Source: Bacillus infantis (GTDB lineage: Bacteria; Bacillota; Bacilli; Bacillales; Cytobacillaceae). From it: a DNA stretch of 64,000 bases. Location: assembly GCF_020171945.1 (NCBI RefSeq), contig NZ_JAIVAP010000008.1, positions 124,001 to 188,000 on the forward strand. Direction: 5' to 3'. Shown here piece after piece: positions 1 through 8,405 of the stretch (its first letter is position 1; every line of letters begins with the position of its first letter). The position numbers and the translations under genes were made by a program. The notes under the pieces are model-generated. The model was not told where the DNA came from. It saw nothing but the letters and a program-made list of their open reading frames with translations, and ran no database searches.

Positions 1-433
1 CACTTTGTTTAAAATCCCAAGCATCAAAAACGCTCCTTTATATTGGATGTGGGCTCGTCAATTGGCCTCAGAGCTTTTTATGAAAAATAAACAGCAGCCT
101 CTATGGCAACTGCCGCTCCTGTACCTTTCGCTATCACAGCAGCTATCTCCTCCTGCAAAAAATCGCAGGTTTCCTCCTTAATTCTACCACTTCCTCTATA
201 GAGTGACAACAATTGTGAGAAAGTGCACGAAGTATGTGGTAAATGGGGTGAATGATTTTTAGGAGGTCAGGTTGGCAAATGGGCGTAAATTTATGGTAAT
301 GTGAGTTGATTTTAAGAAATGTGGTTTGATTTTGAGGCTGATGAGCACAATTATCTTGTTTTGGCCAATTTTTGAATCATAATCACAGTTTCTGAATCCG
401 GAATTAAACTCCAACACAGCTTACCAACGGGGT
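1..433. other. left-edge intergenic stretch, no recognised gene
   Basis: No open frame here looks like a known protein. On the minus strand a short frame ends at 78-80 and is preceded by two purine-rich AGGAGG-like stretches near 150-180, but it gives only about 20-45 residues depending on the start, so it is not called. Between 281 and 340 two 20-bp blocks share a GTGnnTTGATTTT core at exactly 20 bp spacing. Confidence 0.5.
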
Positions 434-529
434 TTCTACATAAAAATTTGTTTTTTCTACATAAAATTCCTGGAATTCTACCAAAAATCAGAATGATTCT
501 ACATAAAAAACGAATGATTCTACATAAAA
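434..529. repeat. five 12-bp repeats at exact 21-bp period
   Basis: The core TTCTACATAAAA occurs at 434, 455, 497 and 518, with a degenerate copy (TTCTACcaAAAA) at 476. Every start is exactly 21 bp after the previous one, which is two turns of B-DNA. The 9-bp spacers differ in sequence. The array lies just beyond the terminator of the minus-strand gene at 594-878. Units are too short and spacers too brief for CRISPR. The function is unknown; phased protein binding or a slippage-derived satellite are both possible. Confidence 0.85.
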
Positions 530-551
530 TACAAATATTATCAACAAACCA

Positions 552-587
552 CAAAAAAACCGGCACCCCCACACAATGGAGCACCGG
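552..587 (-). terminator. intrinsic terminator of the 594-2792 gene pair
   Basis: On the minus strand a 10-bp stem (arms at 578-587 and 560-569, including three G-U pairs) is followed directly by a run of seven T. It sits 7 bp beyond the stop codon of the 594-878 gene. Confidence 0.7.
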
Positions 588-593
588 CCCAAT

Positions 594-878
594 TCAAAAC
601 CTAAGCAAAGACGTAACAACCACAATCCCCAGCACAGAAAAAGCAAACGTACTGTACTCCAGCTCCTTATTTTGGTCGCCCAGGAATTTGGCTGTAATGG
701 TTTCCAGCACCCGCACCAGGATAAAAAGCACCACCAGCACCGGAATTAGCAGATAGATATTATCCCGCACTGGCCCAAAGTCAATCAGCCTTACTAAGAG
801 CAGCAGCACTCCGAGTGAGACCAGGTCACTCAGATTGCGGTAATTCTTTTTAAACAGCCATCCGAAAAATGTATTCAA
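594..878 (-). CDS. small integral membrane protein, function unknown
   Basis: The product is 94 residues, mostly hydrophobic, with probable membrane segments at about residues 20-40, 42-60 and 75-93 and a basic N-terminus (KKNYRN). No family was recognised. The start is TTG at 878, placed about 7 bp after an AAGGGTG ribosome-binding site. It begins 15 bp after the stop of the SEC-C gene and is followed by a terminator, so the two genes probably form one transcript. The small size and lack of motifs limit any functional call. Confidence 0.6.
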   Translation of the reverse strand: MNTFFGWLFKKNYRNLSDLVSLGVLLLLVRLIDFGPVRDNIYLLIPVLVVLFILVRVLETITAKFLGDQNKELEYSTFAFSVLGIVVVTSLLRF

Positions 879-893
879 TATGTCGCACCCTTT

Positions 894-2792
894 TTAGTTA
901 TTTTGCAGCCATGTCTGAATCCCGGGAATTTCCTGCCATAAGTGAAGATGCCCATCCGCATAGGTTACAGCCTCATTCTTGTCGCCCCAGCTATAATAGT
1001 CCGGAATTGTGCGCGGCATTTTCTTTTTCCCTGAAAGATAGTCTATAGCATGCGGATTCTGCTTCTTCGCCTTCTTCAGCAGCGCAGCCGCTTTGCTTGT
1101 GAAACCTTTTTCGAGCAGTTCCAGCAGAACCTGATTGAAGAGTCCTGCAGCCATTTCTTCCGGATAAGCTTTCAATAGCTTTCTGGCTTTCTTGTATTGC
1201 CTGCTCTCACAGTAAGCCTGGAACAGCACATACCTGATACCCTGATTGTCATTCGGATTCAGCTCAAGAAGCTCTTCAAATTCCCTAATCGCTTCCGGCA
1301 GATTGCCAAGCGCATGAAGCGCCTGTGCATAATTGGCTTTAGCCCTCATAAATGGCCGCGTTTCAATCAGGCCCCAGAAGTGGCCTTTGTTTTCCTTGAA
1401 AAAGCCGTCCCCGAGATCCTTCCGGCCAGCCTCCATCCCCTTTTTAAACAGCTTAGCTGCTTCCGGGAGATCTTCCTTTTCAGCAAGGATATTATAGGCA
1501 TCACTATTGAGCGGATTCAGCTCGAGTGCTTCCTCGGCAAGCTTGTATCTTTTTGCCCCGGATGATTCGAATGCTTCATACATAATATCCTGAGCTTTAT
1601 CCTTCTTGGTGGCCGAAGCTTTTTTTGGCAGCGGTTTATTCATCAGCCCCTGAAGGAAAGTATCCAATTCCTGTTCGCTCTCGAACTCCTGCTCCCCGAC
1701 AAGACCCATCAAATCCTGGATCATCCGCTCAGACTCCATCAGGGAAGCCGGCTCCTGGAGCTCAGCTTGAAAGATCTCCTCCAGCACATCCTCGATCGCA
1801 TGATAGATTTCACCATAAGCATTCGATATGCTGGCTGCAGACACGCCATAAAGGGTTCCCAGCTGTTTTTGAGTATACGCAGGGCCCGACGGATTGGCCA
1901 GAGTGTCCACAAGATAGCGTAGCGCCGCCACATAAATCCCGGTCTTCTTCGGCTTCTTGCCAGTTTTCCCGGCATATTTCATCCAGAGGGTGACCCCCAT
2001 ATCAATGACCCAGCTTTCCTCGCCTTCCTGCTCCATATCTCTGGCAAACAAATCAGCAACCTCAGCCGCTCCTTCGTTCGGCCACTCAAACGCCATAGCA
2101 GCCCCCGGCACTTCTTCCATCATCTCAAGGAAGAACTCCTGCAGAAATTTCTGCGGATCCTCCATCCTGGTGGCTTTATATTCTTTTAAAATAAAATCCG
2201 TATATTGATCATTGTGTTCCCCGTCCAGTTCAAACGGCGCCGGGAAAAATACATGATGATCCAGATAAGGAAGCAGCATGCCGAATGCAAAACGGCCAGC
2301 CTCTATATCTCTGTATGATTCAAGGATTGTCACTGTAAACGATTTTCCGCTCAGTACATCCTCAACAAGAAGCTTATTATCGGCCTTCTCCTTGATTACG
2401 CCGGCAAAGGCAAACGGCTTGTCCCATTTCTGCAGGATATCCTTCAGGTAGGAATTCTTCAATACAGGGAGCATTTCTTCTATAAATAAATCCATGATCC
2501 GCTCGCCGGAATCTAGCTCCCCAAAAGCTGTGAACCAGAACGTGTGGACAAATTCATAGAACTCTCTTTCTTCCTTATCGAAGTACGGAAGATCCTCCAA
2601 TTCAAAAGACTCCTGGAGCTGTTCTCCGTATACTCGCTTGGCAAATTCAATCGCTTCTCCCTGGAGAGCAATGATTTCCCCTTCCATCCTGTCTGATATT
2701 ACAATCACATCCTTGCTTCCGCAGCATTTTTTGTATTTTTTTCCGCTGCCGCATGGACAAGGATCATTCCGGTTAATTCTTCCGCTCAACAT
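894..2792 (-). CDS. SEC-C motif and TPR-repeat protein
   Basis: The 632-residue protein opens with a SEC-C zinc-binding motif at about residues 8-26 (DPCPCGSGKKYKKCC), the same cysteine pattern found at the C-terminus of SecA and in YecA-type proteins. The central part is acidic and helical. From about residue 400 onward there are tetratricopeptide-like repeats (for example ALELNPLNSDAYNILAE and ANYAQALHALGNLPEAIREF), which normally mediate protein contacts. No catalytic motif was seen. The start follows a GGAAGGAG site. It is probably a cytosolic scaffold or chaperone-like protein; the partner is unknown. Confidence 0.75.
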   Translation of the reverse strand: MLSGRINRNDPCPCGSGKKYKKCCGSKDVIVISDRMEGEIIALQGEAIEFAKRVYGEQLQESFELEDLPYFDKEEREFYEFVHTFWFTAFGELDSGERIMDLFIEEMLPVLKNSYLKDILQKWDKPFAFAGVIKEKADNKLLVEDVLSGKSFTVTILESYRDIEAGRFAFGMLLPYLDHHVFFPAPFELDGEHNDQYTDFILKEYKATRMEDPQKFLQEFFLEMMEEVPGAAMAFEWPNEGAAEVADLFARDMEQEGEESWVIDMGVTLWMKYAGKTGKKPKKTGIYVAALRYLVDTLANPSGPAYTQKQLGTLYGVSAASISNAYGEIYHAIEDVLEEIFQAELQEPASLMESERMIQDLMGLVGEQEFESEQELDTFLQGLMNKPLPKKASATKKDKAQDIMYEAFESSGAKRYKLAEEALELNPLNSDAYNILAEKEDLPEAAKLFKKGMEAGRKDLGDGFFKENKGHFWGLIETRPFMRAKANYAQALHALGNLPEAIREFEELLELNPNDNQGIRYVLFQAYCESRQYKKARKLLKAYPEEMAAGLFNQVLLELLEKGFTSKAAALLKKAKKQNPHAIDYLSGKKKMPRTIPDYYSWGDKNEAVTYADGHLHLWQEIPGIQTWLQNN

Positions 2793-2863
2793 CTATCTCT
2801 CCTTCCGTGCATTCATTCTATCTCTTTTTTAGCATAATCCCTGTTAAATTGAAACTACTAATA

Positions 2864-3043
2864 GGAAAAGCGGAAGCGCCTTGGTCCCTAAAGGAACGCA
2901 GACTAAAAACGCCACGTCCTGTGGCAACGTCTGCATGACCCCCATCCTGGGGGCCTCAAGACGATCCTGCCGAAAAGGCGTTCTTTGCCTTTTTGGCAGG
3001 ATTGGCTTGTGACCTCGAGGGGGTAGGCGCTGTAGCTAGACAG
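2864..3043. repeat. Bacillaceae dispersed intergenic repeat (MITE-like)
   Basis: This is a 180-bp noncoding element that begins GGAAAAGCGGAAGCGCC and ends GGCGCTGTAGCTAGACAG, so the ends form an imperfect inverted repeat. Inside are further hairpins, including one around AAAGGCGTTC...GCCTTTTT at about 2975-3000. I recognise the end motifs from the dispersed intergenic repeats common in Bacillaceae genomes. It contains no ORF and lies between two minus-strand genes. It is probably mobilised in trans or is a structured RNA element. Confidence 0.65.
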
Positions 3044-3079
3044 TAATCGAAGTTAATAAAATATACTTACATATCTAAT

Positions 3080-3105
3080 AAAAAACAGCCGCCAAACGGC
3101 AGCTG
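3080..3105 (-). terminator. terminator of the DUF1028 gene
   Basis: An 8-bp stem (3086-3093 with 3098-3105, one G-U pair, four-base loop) is followed on the minus strand by six T. It directly abuts the stop codon at 3106. Confidence 0.75.
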
Positions 3106-3948
3106 CTATTCTTGTTTCTTCATATATTCCAGTATATCCAAATCTATTTTCCCCTCATCCTGCTCGCGCTCTTCGAAGTTTTCTGTATGGATATAGGTTT
3201 TCAGCGCTTTGTATAACTCCCCGCCAGAGGCCTTTTTCTCGAGATAGCCGAGCCTCACCAGCTGGCTGCCCAATTCTGCCTCGACACCTCCTTCGATATC
3301 AGCAACCCTGCCCTCTCTGCTCGGTGCAAAATAAAGCTGCTGCAGATGGTAGATCCGGATCAATTCCGTGATCGGGTCAGGGTGGTCATCAACGCGGAGA
3401 TCGATAAAGCGGTCATTAAAGCCGCCATAACCTCCTTTTTCTTTCACGACCAATAAAGCTGCTGACTGCTGGCCGCGGCTGTCCCCGCCTGCTTCCTGGC
3501 CAGCGTTAAGGGAGGCAAGCAGACGTTCAGCCAGGTTGCCTTCACTGCTGGTAAAAGTATCAGCCATCGCCTTTACTGTATTTTCATCTACTAAAATATT
3601 TCCCTGCGCTGCGAAATACTCGCCTGCAGTCCCGCCGGCCCAGTCATAGCAGCCGTTTCCTGTAAAGGTAGCCCCGTTGCCCTCGAAATCAACAATTCCG
3701 ACCTGGCGCAGTTCCTTGTCAGGGTCTTCGGCTGTAATGAGATCAAGCGCCTCCTGGGCAGTCTTTCCCTGCTCCATTAATTCTAGAGCCTGCGGACCGT
3801 AAGCTGTATTCGCATAAGACTGCGTTGCCACTGCACCGACGCCTGCCTTGGCAAATGGCACGACCGCCCCTACACCCAAAAATTTGGATTGAACTGCAAT
3901 CCCCCATTCTTTTTCCTTCGGATCATAGCCGACGATTGAAAATGTCAT
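3106..3948 (-). CDS. DUF1028 domain protein (Ntn-hydrolase-like)
   Basis: The protein has 280 residues. Its N-terminal 200 residues match the DUF1028 family: MTFSIVGYDPKEKEWGIAV, then a GVGAVATQSYANTAYG segment and a GNGCYDWAGG segment, as in that family of Ntn-hydrolase-like proteins. About 80 C-terminal residues carry charged helices and may be a small extra domain. It has no signal peptide. The start follows an AGGAGG site. It is monocistronic and divergent from the lipoprotein gene at 4084. The substrate is not known for the family. Confidence 0.8.
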   Translation of the reverse strand: MTFSIVGYDPKEKEWGIAVQSKFLGVGAVVPFAKAGVGAVATQSYANTAYGPQALELMEQGKTAQEALDLITAEDPDKELRQVGIVDFEGNGATFTGNGCYDWAGGTAGEYFAAQGNILVDENTVKAMADTFTSSEGNLAERLLASLNAGQEAGGDSRGQQSAALLVVKEKGGYGGFNDRFIDLRVDDHPDPITELIRIYHLQQLYFAPSREGRVADIEGGVEAELGSQLVRLGYLEKKASGGELYKALKTYIHTENFEEREQDEGKIDLDILEYMKKQE

Positions 3949-4019
3949 TATGTACTCCTCCTAAGATCTCTTTCACTACTATTTCGCGGCCCTAAACAAT
4001 TTCTCCTGCTTGCTTTTTC

Positions 4020-4046
4020 TAAATAAATGTCTGATTTTGTCGATAT
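4020..4046 (+). promoter_or_regulatory. sigma-D (flagellar) promoter for lipoprotein-MCP operon
   Basis: TAAA at 4020-4023, a 15-bp spacer and GTCGATAT at 4039-4046 match the Bacillus sigma-D consensus (TAAA-N15-GCCGATAT) with one mismatch. It lies about 38 bp upstream of the lipoprotein start. Confidence 0.75.
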
Positions 4047-4083
4047 ACTCACCGTGAGAAATTTTTAATAGAGGTGAATGGAA

Positions 4084-5070
4084 TTGGTGAAAAAGTTAGG
4101 CCTGCTTCTGCTGGGCATTCTGCTGCTGGCAGGATGCTCGCTGCCCGGCGATGCAGCGGAGGAAAAGCAGGAAAAGGAATATAAGATTGGCATTTTAATG
4201 TCGGAAACAGGATTAGGGGACGACTCCTTCAATGACTCGGCCTTCCGCGGCCTTGAAAGGGCCCGTGATGAGCTCGGCGTCCTGTTTGATTATAAAGAGG
4301 CCCCAGACGGAGATTCAGAGGAAAAGCTGACAGAGCTTGTCGAGGAAAAAAATGACCTTGTCATCGGCCTAGGTTTTACAGCACAAGAGCCGCTTGAAAA
4401 AATCGCTAAGAAATATCCAAAACAGCAATTTCTGCTGATTGATGCCGTATCAGAATTGCCGAATATCGCTTCAATCACATTCAAAGAGCATGAAGGCAGC
4501 TTCCTGGTCGGAATGGCAGCAGCCATGGCCAGCAGAACGGGCACACTTGGCTTTATCGGCGGTGAGGATGCAGAGGTCATCCACCACTTTGAGCAGGGCT
4601 TCATCCAGGGTGCCAGGCATGTGAAACCCGATATCAAGATTTTAACCGAATACGCAGGTTCATTCAGCGATGCTGAGCTTGGCGGCAAAATTGCGGAAAC
4701 GCAGATCAGCAAAGGTGCGGATTTCATTTATCCGGCAGCCGGGTTTACTGGCTATGGTGCCCTGCAGAAGGCCCAGGAAAAAATGGTTCACGCAGCAGGA
4801 GTCGACTCTGATCAATTCTTCGTTGCGGAAAAAGCCATTGTCACCAGCATGCTGAAAAATATTGATGTTGCGGTCTACGATATCGCTAAGCTTTTAAAAG
4901 AAAAAGGGAAAGTGGACCAGCATTCATTTGTCCTTGGCCTGGCGGAAAACGGCGTCGGCCTGGCGGAATTGCGTGCATTCCCATTCTCGGAAGAACAGAA
5001 AAAAGCCCTTATTGCCGCCAAGGATGAAATCATTGCCGGCGACATTACTGTAAATTCTACTAAACCATAA
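4084..5070 (+). CDS. BMP-family substrate-binding lipoprotein (Med-like)
   Basis: This is a 328-residue lipoprotein. A short basic N-terminus and hydrophobic stretch end in the lipobox LLAGC, followed by a periplasmic-binding fold of the basic membrane protein/Med type ([20 protein letters not shown] near the start; [23 protein letters not shown] in the middle). Such proteins bind nucleosides or similar ligands or act as sensors. An ATG lies at 4078 but is only one base after the GAGGTG site (4071-4076), so TTG at 4084 (7 bp) or GTG at 4087 (10 bp) is more likely. No ABC permease or ATPase is nearby. It is co-transcribed with a chemoreceptor, which suggests ligand capture for chemotaxis. Confidence 0.8.
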   Translation: MVKKLGLLLLGILLLAGCSLPGDAAEEKQEKEYKIGILMSETGLGDDSFNDSAFRGLERARDELGVLFDYKEAPDGDSEEKLTELVEEKNDLVIGLGFTAQEPLEKIAKKYPKQQFLLIDAVSELPNIASITFKEHEGSFLVGMAAAMASRTGTLGFIGGEDAEVIHHFEQGFIQGARHVKPDIKILTEYAGSFSDAELGGKIAETQISKGADFIYPAAGFTGYGALQKAQEKMVHAAGVDSDQFFVAEKAIVTSMLKNIDVAVYDIAKLLKEKGKVDQHSFVLGLAENGVGLAELRAFPFSEEQKKALIAAKDEIIAGDITVNSTKP

Positions 5071-5083
5071 AGGAGGCTGCAGC

Positions 5084-6742
5084 ATGAGATTGCGCAACCG
5101 ACTGATGATGATTGCCATCATCCCTCTTATCTTATCAACTCTAATCATCGGTTATATGATCAGCCAGATTCTTGAGCTTCAGAGCTCCTCCAGGGAGGAT
5201 GTAGAGGTCCTGCTGCAGATAGAAGCCCTGAATGGCGACTTTGTCAGCGCCAGGCAGTCACTGGCAAACGCAGCGGCGACCGGCACGGACGCTAATAAGC
5301 AGGAAGCTGCCGGAATGCTCGGAAATATTGAAAAAGAAATGAAGAAGCTGAAATCTGCCATAAGTGAAGCAGACCAGAAAGACACCTTCTCAAAAGCAGA
5401 AAATAAATTCAGCATCCTAACAAAAGAAGCCGGCGACGCCCTTAAAAGCGGGAACCAGCCGGAAATCAAGCGGCAGTCCATCCGCATTGCAGGCATCATG
5501 AATGATTTTTACTTTTTGGACAAGCAGGCAAAAGAGTGGTATGAAGCCAAGACTGCCCAGATGGAAAAACAGATTGGCTTCATTGTCACATCATCCCTGA
5601 TTGCCAGCATCCTGCTGATTCTTCTGTCCGGAGGATTTTCATGGCTGGCAGCCAGAAAGATTACAATGCCGCTTAATGAAATCGTCCAGCAGGCAGGGCG
5701 TGTCGCCAAGGGAGATTTGACCATCGAGCTCCAAAAGGCGAAGCCGGCCAGCAAATTTGAAATAGACCTTCTGCGTTCAGCTTTTGCCGACATGATTGGC
5801 AACGTAAAATCAACCGTTGAATCGATCGATGATGTCGGGAAGCAAGTGTCCACTTTCTCAAAGGAAGTATCCGGTTATATGGAAAGTGTGACAGAAAGCA
5901 GCAGCCAGGTGGCCGTTTCTACTGAAGAACTCGCAAAAGGAAGCCAGGCGATTTCCGAGGATATCCAGTCAACCGCAGAGCTAATGCGCAGCATGGGTGA
6001 CAACTTTACAGTGGTCCAGCAGGAAAGCCAGTCCTCGCTGCAGGCGAGTATGGAGGCCCTGACTTCCATCGACGCTGGCCGAAAGTCACTGGAAAAACAG
6101 GCAGCCTTTGCCGGGCAGCTTTCCAGTTCATCAGAAGGAATCAAGACTTCCGTCCAGGAATTCGCCGAGTATACCGGCAAAATCGAGAATGCGGCCAATA
6201 CGGTCAGAGAAATAGCAGAACAGACCAATCTGCTTGCACTGAATGCAGCCATTGAAGCAGCCCGCGCCGGCGAGGCAGGCAAAGGCTTTGCCGTTGTTGC
6301 GGAAGAGGTAAGAAAGCTCGCAGATGACAGCTCGAAAGCAACCGTCCTGATCACCAGCATGGTTTCAAGCATCAAGCAGGGTGTTTCTACCATACTGAAT
6401 GCAACAGAGCTGGGCAGCAAACTGACTGACGAACAGCTAGGGTCCATCAAAGAAACAGAAGACAGCTTCTTCACCATCGCCGGTCATGTGGCAGGAATCT
6501 ACGACCAGCTCACAACATTGGCGGAAGGCACGGAAAAATCCGCAAGCATGAGCCAGCAGGTCATCGCGGCGATTGAAAACGTCTCCGCTGTTACGGAAGA
6601 AACCGCAGCCGGAACAGAAGAGATTTCCGCTTCCACCGATGCCCAGCTCCGCTCCTTCGAGCAGGTAGGCGATAAGGTTTCAGCACTTGAAAGATTGACT
6701 GAGGAAATGAAGCGTGAGCTTGGGAAGTTTAAGGTAAGTTAA
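5084..6742 (+). CDS. methyl-accepting chemotaxis protein
   Basis: The 552-residue chemoreceptor has membrane segments at about 8-28 and 168-190. Between them is an extracellular helical sensor region of roughly 135 residues, probably a four-helix bundle, followed by a HAMP domain (about 190-245) and a long cytoplasmic coiled coil. The conserved signalling tip is plain at about 380-418 ([20 protein letters not shown], then [19 protein letters not shown]). It lacks the C-terminal pentapeptide tether, as is usual in Bacillus. An AGGAGG site precedes the ATG, 13 bp after the lipoprotein gene. The shared sigma-D promoter links it to motility. The ligand is probably whatever the lipoprotein binds. 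Confidence 0.93.
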   Translation: MRLRNRLMMIAIIPLILSTLIIGYMISQILELQSSSREDVEVLLQIEALNGDFVSARQSLANAAATGTDANKQEAAGMLGNIEKEMKKLKSAISEADQKDTFSKAENKFSILTKEAGDALKSGNQPEIKRQSIRIAGIMNDFYFLDKQAKEWYEAKTAQMEKQIGFIVTSSLIASILLILLSGGFSWLAARKITMPLNEIVQQAGRVAKGDLTIELQKAKPASKFEIDLLRSAFADMIGNVKSTVESIDDVGKQVSTFSKEVSGYMESVTESSSQVAVSTEELAKGSQAISEDIQSTAELMRSMGDNFTVVQQESQSSLQASMEALTSIDAGRKSLEKQAAFAGQLSSSSEGIKTSVQEFAEYTGKIENAANTVREIAEQTNLLALNAAIEAARAGEAGKGFAVVAEEVRKLADDSSKATVLITSMVSSIKQGVSTILNATELGSKLTDEQLGSIKETEDSFFTIAGHVAGIYDQLTTLAEGTEKSASMSQQVIAAIENVSAVTEETAAGTEEISASTDAQLRSFEQVGDKVSALERLTEEMKRELGKFKVS

Positions 6743-6750
6743 GATGGCAC

Positions 6751-6788
6751 AAAAAAGAACCGAATCCAATTGGATTTGGTTCTTTTTT
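6751..6788. terminator. bidirectional terminator between MCP and chromate genes
   Basis: Long arms AAAAAAGAACCgAATCC and GGATTtGGTTCTTTTTT surround a short loop. There are T runs on both strands, so it can end both the MCP transcript and the convergent chromate operon. Confidence 0.85.
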
Positions 6789-6793
6789 CTCTA

Positions 6794-7324
6794 TCACGCT
6801 AAAAATATCCCGCCATAAACAAGCGATCCGGCAATCACATACGCAGGGTGCACTTTGAACTTTTCCATAAGCACAAGGCTGACGACCCCGATGAAGAGAG
6901 TCTGCCATATGCCGGCACCTTCGTATGAGGAAAACAGGAAGTCGTACGTCATGACTCCAAGAAGGACGGCGATAACCGGTCTGATGACAACCGTCATCCG
7001 TTTGACGCGCGGTGATTCCTTGTATTTCATCAGCAGTCCGAGAAGGCCGATCATCAGGATCAGCGAAGGGGCGACAGTGGCAAAAACGCCGACCGCGGCA
7101 CCCAGAACACCAGCCTGGTCATAGCCGATATAACCGGCCATCTTTGTGGCTATCGGGCCGGGAAGTGTGTTCCCTAATGCAAGCATCTCACTGAACTCAC
7201 TTGTGCTGAGCCAGTCATAGCGGTCGACCACTTCATTCTCAACCAGCGGGATGGACGCCGGGCCGCCGCCATAGCCCAGGATCCCGGGGATGAAAAATGC
7301 TAAAAATATCTGGATATAAATCAT
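6794..7324 (-). CDS. chromate transporter, short-chain subunit
   Basis: A 176-residue CHR-family membrane protein. It carries the family signatures GILGYGGGPASIPLVE near residue 14 and LGNTLPGPIATKMAGYIGY near residue 50, plus several hydrophobic helices. Short-chain CHR proteins work as pairs in which the two halves are inserted in opposite orientation and export chromate. The start codon overlaps the stop of the partner gene by 4 bp (ATGA), so translation is coupled. Confidence 0.92.
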   Translation of the reverse strand: MIYIQIFLAFFIPGILGYGGGPASIPLVENEVVDRYDWLSTSEFSEMLALGNTLPGPIATKMAGYIGYDQAGVLGAAVGVFATVAPSLILMIGLLGLLMKYKESPRVKRMTVVIRPVIAVLLGVMTYDFLFSSYEGAGIWQTLFIGVVSLVLMEKFKVHPAYVIAGSLVYGGIFLA

Positions 7325-7893
7325 GCTGAATCTTTCTCCTTTTCCGCATTTTTGCCAGCCTTATCCTTTTTAAGGAGCGCCCCGAGCAATAAACCAATAA
7401 TAATGATTGCGGGATGAACGTTCAGGACCTCCAACACAACCAGGCTTCCGGCCACAAAAAGCAGTGTCCAGCCCCAGCCGAGATTCGATTTGACTGATTT
7501 TTTCACAAAATCCCAGGTCAAAGTGCCGAGCATCACAGCAACGACAGGCACAACCGCCATTGACATCCCCTGCACCCAAGGCTGGTCTTTGTAGGAATTC
7601 AGCACGGTCAAAAGAAGCACCATCAGAATGATCGTCGGCACAATCGTCGCGATGATGGCATTCAGCATCCCCCAGACCCCTGCAACCCGGTAGCCGATAT
7701 AGCCGGCCATTTTCGTGGCAATCGGTCCCGGAAGCGCGTTGCCGAGCGCGAGCACATCGCCGAACTCATCTGAATCCATCCATTTATATTTTTCCACAAC
7801 TTCTTTATGAACGAGCGGAATAGAGGACGGGCCCCCGCCATAGCCCAGGATTCCTACCCTGAAAAAGGCTAAGAATATGTCTGCATGCTTCAT
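7321..7893 (-). CDS. chromate transporter, short-chain subunit (partner)
   Basis: The protein has 190 residues and is homologous to its neighbour (GILGYGGGPSSIPLVH; LGNALPGPIATKMAGYIGY), with a lysine/glutamate-rich C-terminal tail (KKDKAGKNAEKEKD). It is the first gene of the two-gene operon. Together they form the heteromeric short-chain chromate efflux system known from B. subtilis (ChrAB-type). The leader upstream contains two hairpins. Confidence 0.92.
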   Translation of the reverse strand: MKHADIFLAFFRVGILGYGGGPSSIPLVHKEVVEKYKWMDSDEFGDVLALGNALPGPIATKMAGYIGYRVAGVWGMLNAIIATIVPTIILMVLLLTVLNSYKDQPWVQGMSMAVVPVVAVMLGTLTWDFVKKSVKSNLGWGWTLLFVAGSLVVLEVLNVHPAIIIIGLLLGALLKKDKAGKNAEKEKDSA

Positions 7894-7920
7894 GACTGAT
7901 TCACCTTTTCATCCTTTCCG

Positions 7921-7978
7921 GCCTGCCCGATGAACAGGCATCCGGCAGCCCTCCCGGCACAATGTCAGGAGGGCTGCC
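7921..7978 (-). promoter_or_regulatory. two stacked hairpins in the chromate-operon leader
   Basis: A perfect 11-bp stem (7944-7954 with 7968-7978, 13-base loop) is followed on the minus strand by a second stem (7921-7925 with 7935-7939, extendable). Both lie within about 85 bp upstream of the 7893 start codon. There is no clean T run, so this looks like a structured 5' leader rather than a terminator. No known riboswitch class was recognised. Confidence 0.5.
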
Positions 7979-8172
7979 CTAATTATTATTATTTTCTAAT
8001 TATAACGCTCTATAACCCCTTTGCCTATCCATTTACTTTATTTCGTTACCATGCAGCAATGGTTCCGTTGACCAGGACAAGGCTGGTAAATAAAAGGGCT
8101 TCTATTTGCAACATACTAAGCTCGATTTCTTAATTAGAATTAAAAAATCATTAGAACACCTTGTGAAAACAA

Positions 8173-8201
8173 TTGATTTTCCCGGCGATTTTTTGTACAA
8201 T
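8173..8201 (+). promoter_or_regulatory. sigma-A promoter of the manganese riboswitch transcript
   Basis: TTGATT at 8173-8178, a 17-bp spacer and TACAAT at 8196-8201. The riboswitch begins about 20 bp downstream. Confidence 0.8.
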
Positions 8202-8221
8202 AAACCTATAAATTCATAGCA

Positions 8222-8325
8222 CGTCTCCCACAAAGGGGAGTAGCTTTTACAGCATAGTCGTCATTACAGAGCATACGCTCTCGGCTTTGCTGGCAGACCT
8301 TATTCTGTTAGCCAGACCTTTGCCT
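8222..8325 (+). ncRNA. yybP-ykoY manganese riboswitch
   Basis: The sequence carries the hallmarks of the yybP-ykoY aptamer in order: CAAAGGGGAGTAGC near 8231, GTCGTCA near 8258, a helix, then CGGCTTTGCTGGCAGA near 8282 and TAGCCAGACCTTTGCC ending at 8324. P1 pairs CAAAGG (8231-8236) with CCTTTG (8317-8322). The 3' strand of P1 is also the left arm of the following terminator, so Mn2+ binding should prevent termination (ON switch). Known members control MntP, TerC-like or P-type ATPase exporters. No such gene follows here. The only small frame close behind is 8466-8546 (26 codons, no clear ribosome-binding site). Confidence 0.9.
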
Positions 8326-8347
8326 GAACGGCAAAGGTCTTTATTTA
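8314..8347 (+). terminator. riboswitch expression-platform terminator
   Basis: Perfect 11-bp arms AGACCTTTGCC (8314-8324) and GGCAAAGGTCT (8330-8340) with a 5-base loop are followed by TTATTTA. It is mutually exclusive with riboswitch helix P1. Confidence 0.85.
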
Positions 8348-8353
8348 TGCTCT

Positions 8354-8405
8354 AAAAAGGCCTTTGCCGCGCTGGATGATTCCAGCATTGGCAAAGGCCT
8401 TTTTT
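8354..8405. terminator. second terminator with near-identical arms
   Basis: GGCCTTTGCC (8359-8368) and GGCAAAGGCC (8390-8399) flank an inner GCTGG/CCAGC stem. A runs precede and T runs follow, so it can act on both strands. The arms differ from those of the first terminator by one pair, so left and right arms of the two could also pair with each other. Confidence 0.8.

Noticed and set aside
434-529. CRISPR array
   Set aside because: The repeat core is only 12 bp and spacers 9 bp, with no leader or cas genes nearby. The same applies to 25107-25290.
5875-6477. 200-codon minus-strand ORF
   Set aside because: It is antisense to the conserved chemoreceptor signalling domain; serine-rich composition is the mirror of that coiled coil.
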